From: Rhipicephalus microplus
Taxonomy: Eukaryota; Arthropoda; Arachnida; Ixodida; Ixodidae
Direction of reading: 5' to 3'
DNA length: 64,000 bases
Assembly: GCF_043290135.1 (NCBI RefSeq)
Contig: NC_134710.1
Location: forward strand, 13,655,321-13,719,320
Position numbers and translations under genes: made by a program. Of this stretch, positions 61,725-64,000 are shown piece after piece (the first letter of the stretch is position 1; each line of letters begins with the position of its first letter). Below the pieces are notes generated by a model, which did no database searches, was not told the origin of the DNA, and saw nothing but the letters and a program-made list of their open reading frames with translations.

Positions 61725-61817
61725 TTGTCTCAAGCAACAATATGCACATTGTGATTGTCTAGCTGGTGACCACAGAGGTGGCTCCAGCCATCACGATGTA
61801 TACTCCACTCAAAATGT
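61725..61817 (+). CDS. Possible Cys-rich exon b (plus strand)
   Basis: Between CTAAACAG and GTAAGA. It reads CLKQQYAHCDCLAGDHRGGS followed by SHHDVYSTQN. With exon a it would make a compact RCSCL...HCDC cluster. A later open segment ending NAVLE before GTAAGA (61974) may be a third exon. The family is not recognised. Confidence 0.28.
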
Positions 61818-61974
61818 AAGACACTGCAAAATCATAGTCCGGTGTGCGTGTATACCACCTTGAACATGCAAGCAGTGACCACTTCTCATGTGTTCTCTGC
61901 ACTGGAGCATGCTTGTTGCACACCTGTTCAAGATTGTGACAGTGAAATTAGTTCGGGCAATGCTGTCTTAGAGG

Positions 61975-63059
61975 TAAGACTGTGTACACCCTTAGGAACA
62001 CCATGGTGGAGCGAGCAGAGGTGCATATCAAATGTAGTAATAAACTGGCAACACCATGGTGATATAAGCACACTTGCATTAATTTATTACATTTTTATTG
62101 AGGCAGACATCACACAGCTAAGCCTTGTAGTGATCTCTTTTCGTTATTGTCTACATAGTTTTCCAGTTGGTCACAGCACAGGAAGAAAAAATTCTCTGTG
62201 GGAGCACCATATTTTAAGCTTGCATGACTCCAATGAAGCACTGTGCGAACAGATATATTGAAAATGTCAATACTTCAGGTCCTATAAATGGTGAACTGGT
62301 TGTTACATTCAGCCGGTGATCCTGCAGGAGCTTCAGCATATACTCTAAAGTCATTTTGCATCAACAATGCCATATACAATAGTTTAACAATGGTTGTTAA
62401 TGGGCAAGATGATGCATAGCTTGAGGGAGGTAATTAAGCTAAGGGGGAAAATTATAGATGCCTAAGCACCACTGGAAAAATGAAAAAGCACAGAAAAAGA
62501 GCGTCAGTCGTAACTGAACTACAGAAAATATTTACACTGCACCACACATTCGCGTCGTCTAGAATTTTCCCTAATAATGTTATACCAACCTGCCCAGCAA
62601 CAAGTGCTTCTAAGGTAATAAAGTGCAGAATGACACTTGCATAAGACAGGAAACACAGGACGCGAGTTAACTGCCATCTATCTTTCTTTGTGCAGGGTGT
62701 CTACCAACCTGGGAAAGTCGGGGAATTGGGGCCTTGCTGGAAAAGTGGAGGAACTTTGGTAAAACCTGGCTAATTCATAGAAACTAGTGGCAGTCTGTGC
62801 CACCATCACAAAAATAAGCATTACCCTTGATCAATGCTCAAAAAGTCACTGCTTGACTGCAACTACAGTGAACAGCTAGAAGAGGCCTAAAAAAAGGCAA
62901 TGCATAACTGTTTCTTCTTAGTGTACAAACAAAAGGATACACCGACCAAAATAACACAAAGTTTATTGACGTTTGGGCACCTGATATTGTTCTGAATGAC
63001 AGCCATAAGAAAGGTACATCATATTTAAGTATGGCTAGGTTCGTGATGTAAGCACCAAA
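61975..63059. other. AT-rich sequence with a dispersed repeat fragment
   Basis: GGTGTCTACCAACCTGGGAA and GGGGAATTGGGGCCTTGCTGG (62698-62745) look like a low-complexity dispersed repeat. No exon recognised. Confidence 0.3.
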
Positions 63060-63300
63060 AGTATATGGACAGCGTTCTACAAATCTTATTGAGGATATGG
63101 GCAGCTGTGGGAATGTGCAGGGATTCCAGGTGCTGGCATGATGCAAGCTTGTTTTCTTCGACCAGAACACGGTTGCTTGACCAGTCAATTTGAAAGCCTG
63201 TATATTCAACATGTTCAGCGAGGGCATTCAAGGCCACCCATGATTTGGCGACTTCATTTTGAATTGTTGTGTTGTTTAACTGTTTAATTGAAAGCACAGG
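63060..63300 (-). mobile_element. Penelope-like retroelement remnant (GIY-YIG end), second copy
   Basis: On the minus strand: VALNALAEHVEYTGFQIDW, then NRVLVEENKLASCQHLESLH and IPTAAHILNK. The AEH...G..IDW and LES..I.T pattern is that of the C-terminal endonuclease of Penelope-like elements. The N-terminal GIY half and the RT are absent. Confidence 0.6.
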
Positions 63301-64000
63301 TCTCATAGACTGACATGTTGTCGCACTTGTGGCAGTGTAAAGAAGACTACAGAAAGTTCGCTTGGCAGCTTATTCTTCCCATTGACTAAAGCATTTCTTA
63401 GCTTCCATGTTGGTACATGCACTATTTTGATGTATGTTCCTTCTACATATCACATACCATATCTGACTTTCCAAGCACAGCATTTCTCGCATCGGTAAAT
63501 TTGTGCATATTTGCCGTGGGCACAAATTCGGCTTGGCTTGAAGGCCTTTTAGTTTGGTGCTTATGCTAGAACTGCCATCACAAGAGGTTTGCTGGGCTCT
63601 GTGTTGCCTTGTATAATATTACTGCTATTATTATTATTATTGGCGATGCAGCTGCAAACTTCCTCCTCTATGCACTTATTGCAGATATTTCAAGAGTAGC
63701 ACACTCTCTTCTCATTTCATTTCCTTGAGATGGTGTTATTAAATTCATGAGTATTTTTTACCATTATGTTCATAGAAAAGTACGTAAATGAAGGTAGCAT
63801 GAAGGTAACCAAAACACGTAACTTAGCTTCACAAAAAAAGCCTACTGGCTTTTTCAGCTTACCTTTGTTGTACATAGCCTGGTCACTCCTCACAACGGTG
63901 TTCATGCTGTCTTAGACGCATCTGGAAGCTAAGTTGCATGTTTTGGTTGCTGACAAGGAAGGCTTCTTTTGAACTCTAGATGGCTCTATGTATAATGATA
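63301..64000. other. Sequence to the right edge, no gene recognised
   Basis: Short (TTA)n run at 63623-63640. No exon, repeat or domain recognised. Confidence 0.3.

Overview
The window looks like a piece of a hard-tick (ixodid) nuclear genome. It is intron-rich, with short coding exons separated by kilobases of decayed transposons, AT-rich filler, microsatellites and tRNA-derived SINEs. Two SINE copies resemble the Ruka family described from ixodid ticks. Nothing bacterial is visible: no operons, ribosome-binding sites or CRISPR.

The backbone is one host gene on the minus strand. At least 16 exons with consistent phases and GT/AG borders run from an ATG at 50775 down to about 1540. Their concatenated product (about 650 residues so far) is helical and HEAT-like. 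It matches the AP-5 adaptor complex beta subunit (AP5B1) best; the C-terminal appendage part would lie beyond the left edge. Its introns contain most of the mobile DNA: a 158-bp-LTR Ty3/Gypsy element (3.9-10.1 kb) with a solo LTR in its RNase H; an inverted Gypsy integrase fragment (11.1-12.5 kb); a second Gypsy element (13.2-16.8 kb) with an RTE-like LINE in its protease; deleted pogo elements (18.5-19.7 and 28.3-29.4 kb); three foldback elements; a minisatellite (26.6-27.1 kb); a hAT MITE and another LINE tail (29.5-30.1 kb); a third, deleted Gypsy element on the minus strand whose LTR carries a SINE (31.4-34.3 kb); a Penelope-like remnant (35.2-35.6 kb); and a complete TTAA-flanked, Kolobok-like DNA transposon with an intact 643-residue transposase (37.0-40.0 kb).

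A THAP-domain gene starts divergently from AP5B1 at about 51.2 kb, so the 400 bp between them probably acts as a shared promoter.

The most striking object is at 53335-57252: a complete, apparently intact P-superfamily transposon. It has 34-bp terminal inverted repeats (one mismatch) starting with CA, a perfect 8-bp target duplication (GTGGCAGC), and a three-exon gene encoding an 869-residue THAP plus coiled-coil plus RNase-H-like P transposase without any stop or frameshift. It sits 25 bp inside the terminal repeat of a smaller TA-flanked, Tc1/mariner-like element (53310-58104). The opposite terminal repeat of that element preserves the unoccupied version of the target site.

The right end (58-64 kb) is mostly non-coding. 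It has one convincing but unidentified minus-strand exon (61185-61435), weaker Cys-rich plus-strand exon candidates beside it, and a Penelope-like GIY-YIG remnant near 63.2 kb.
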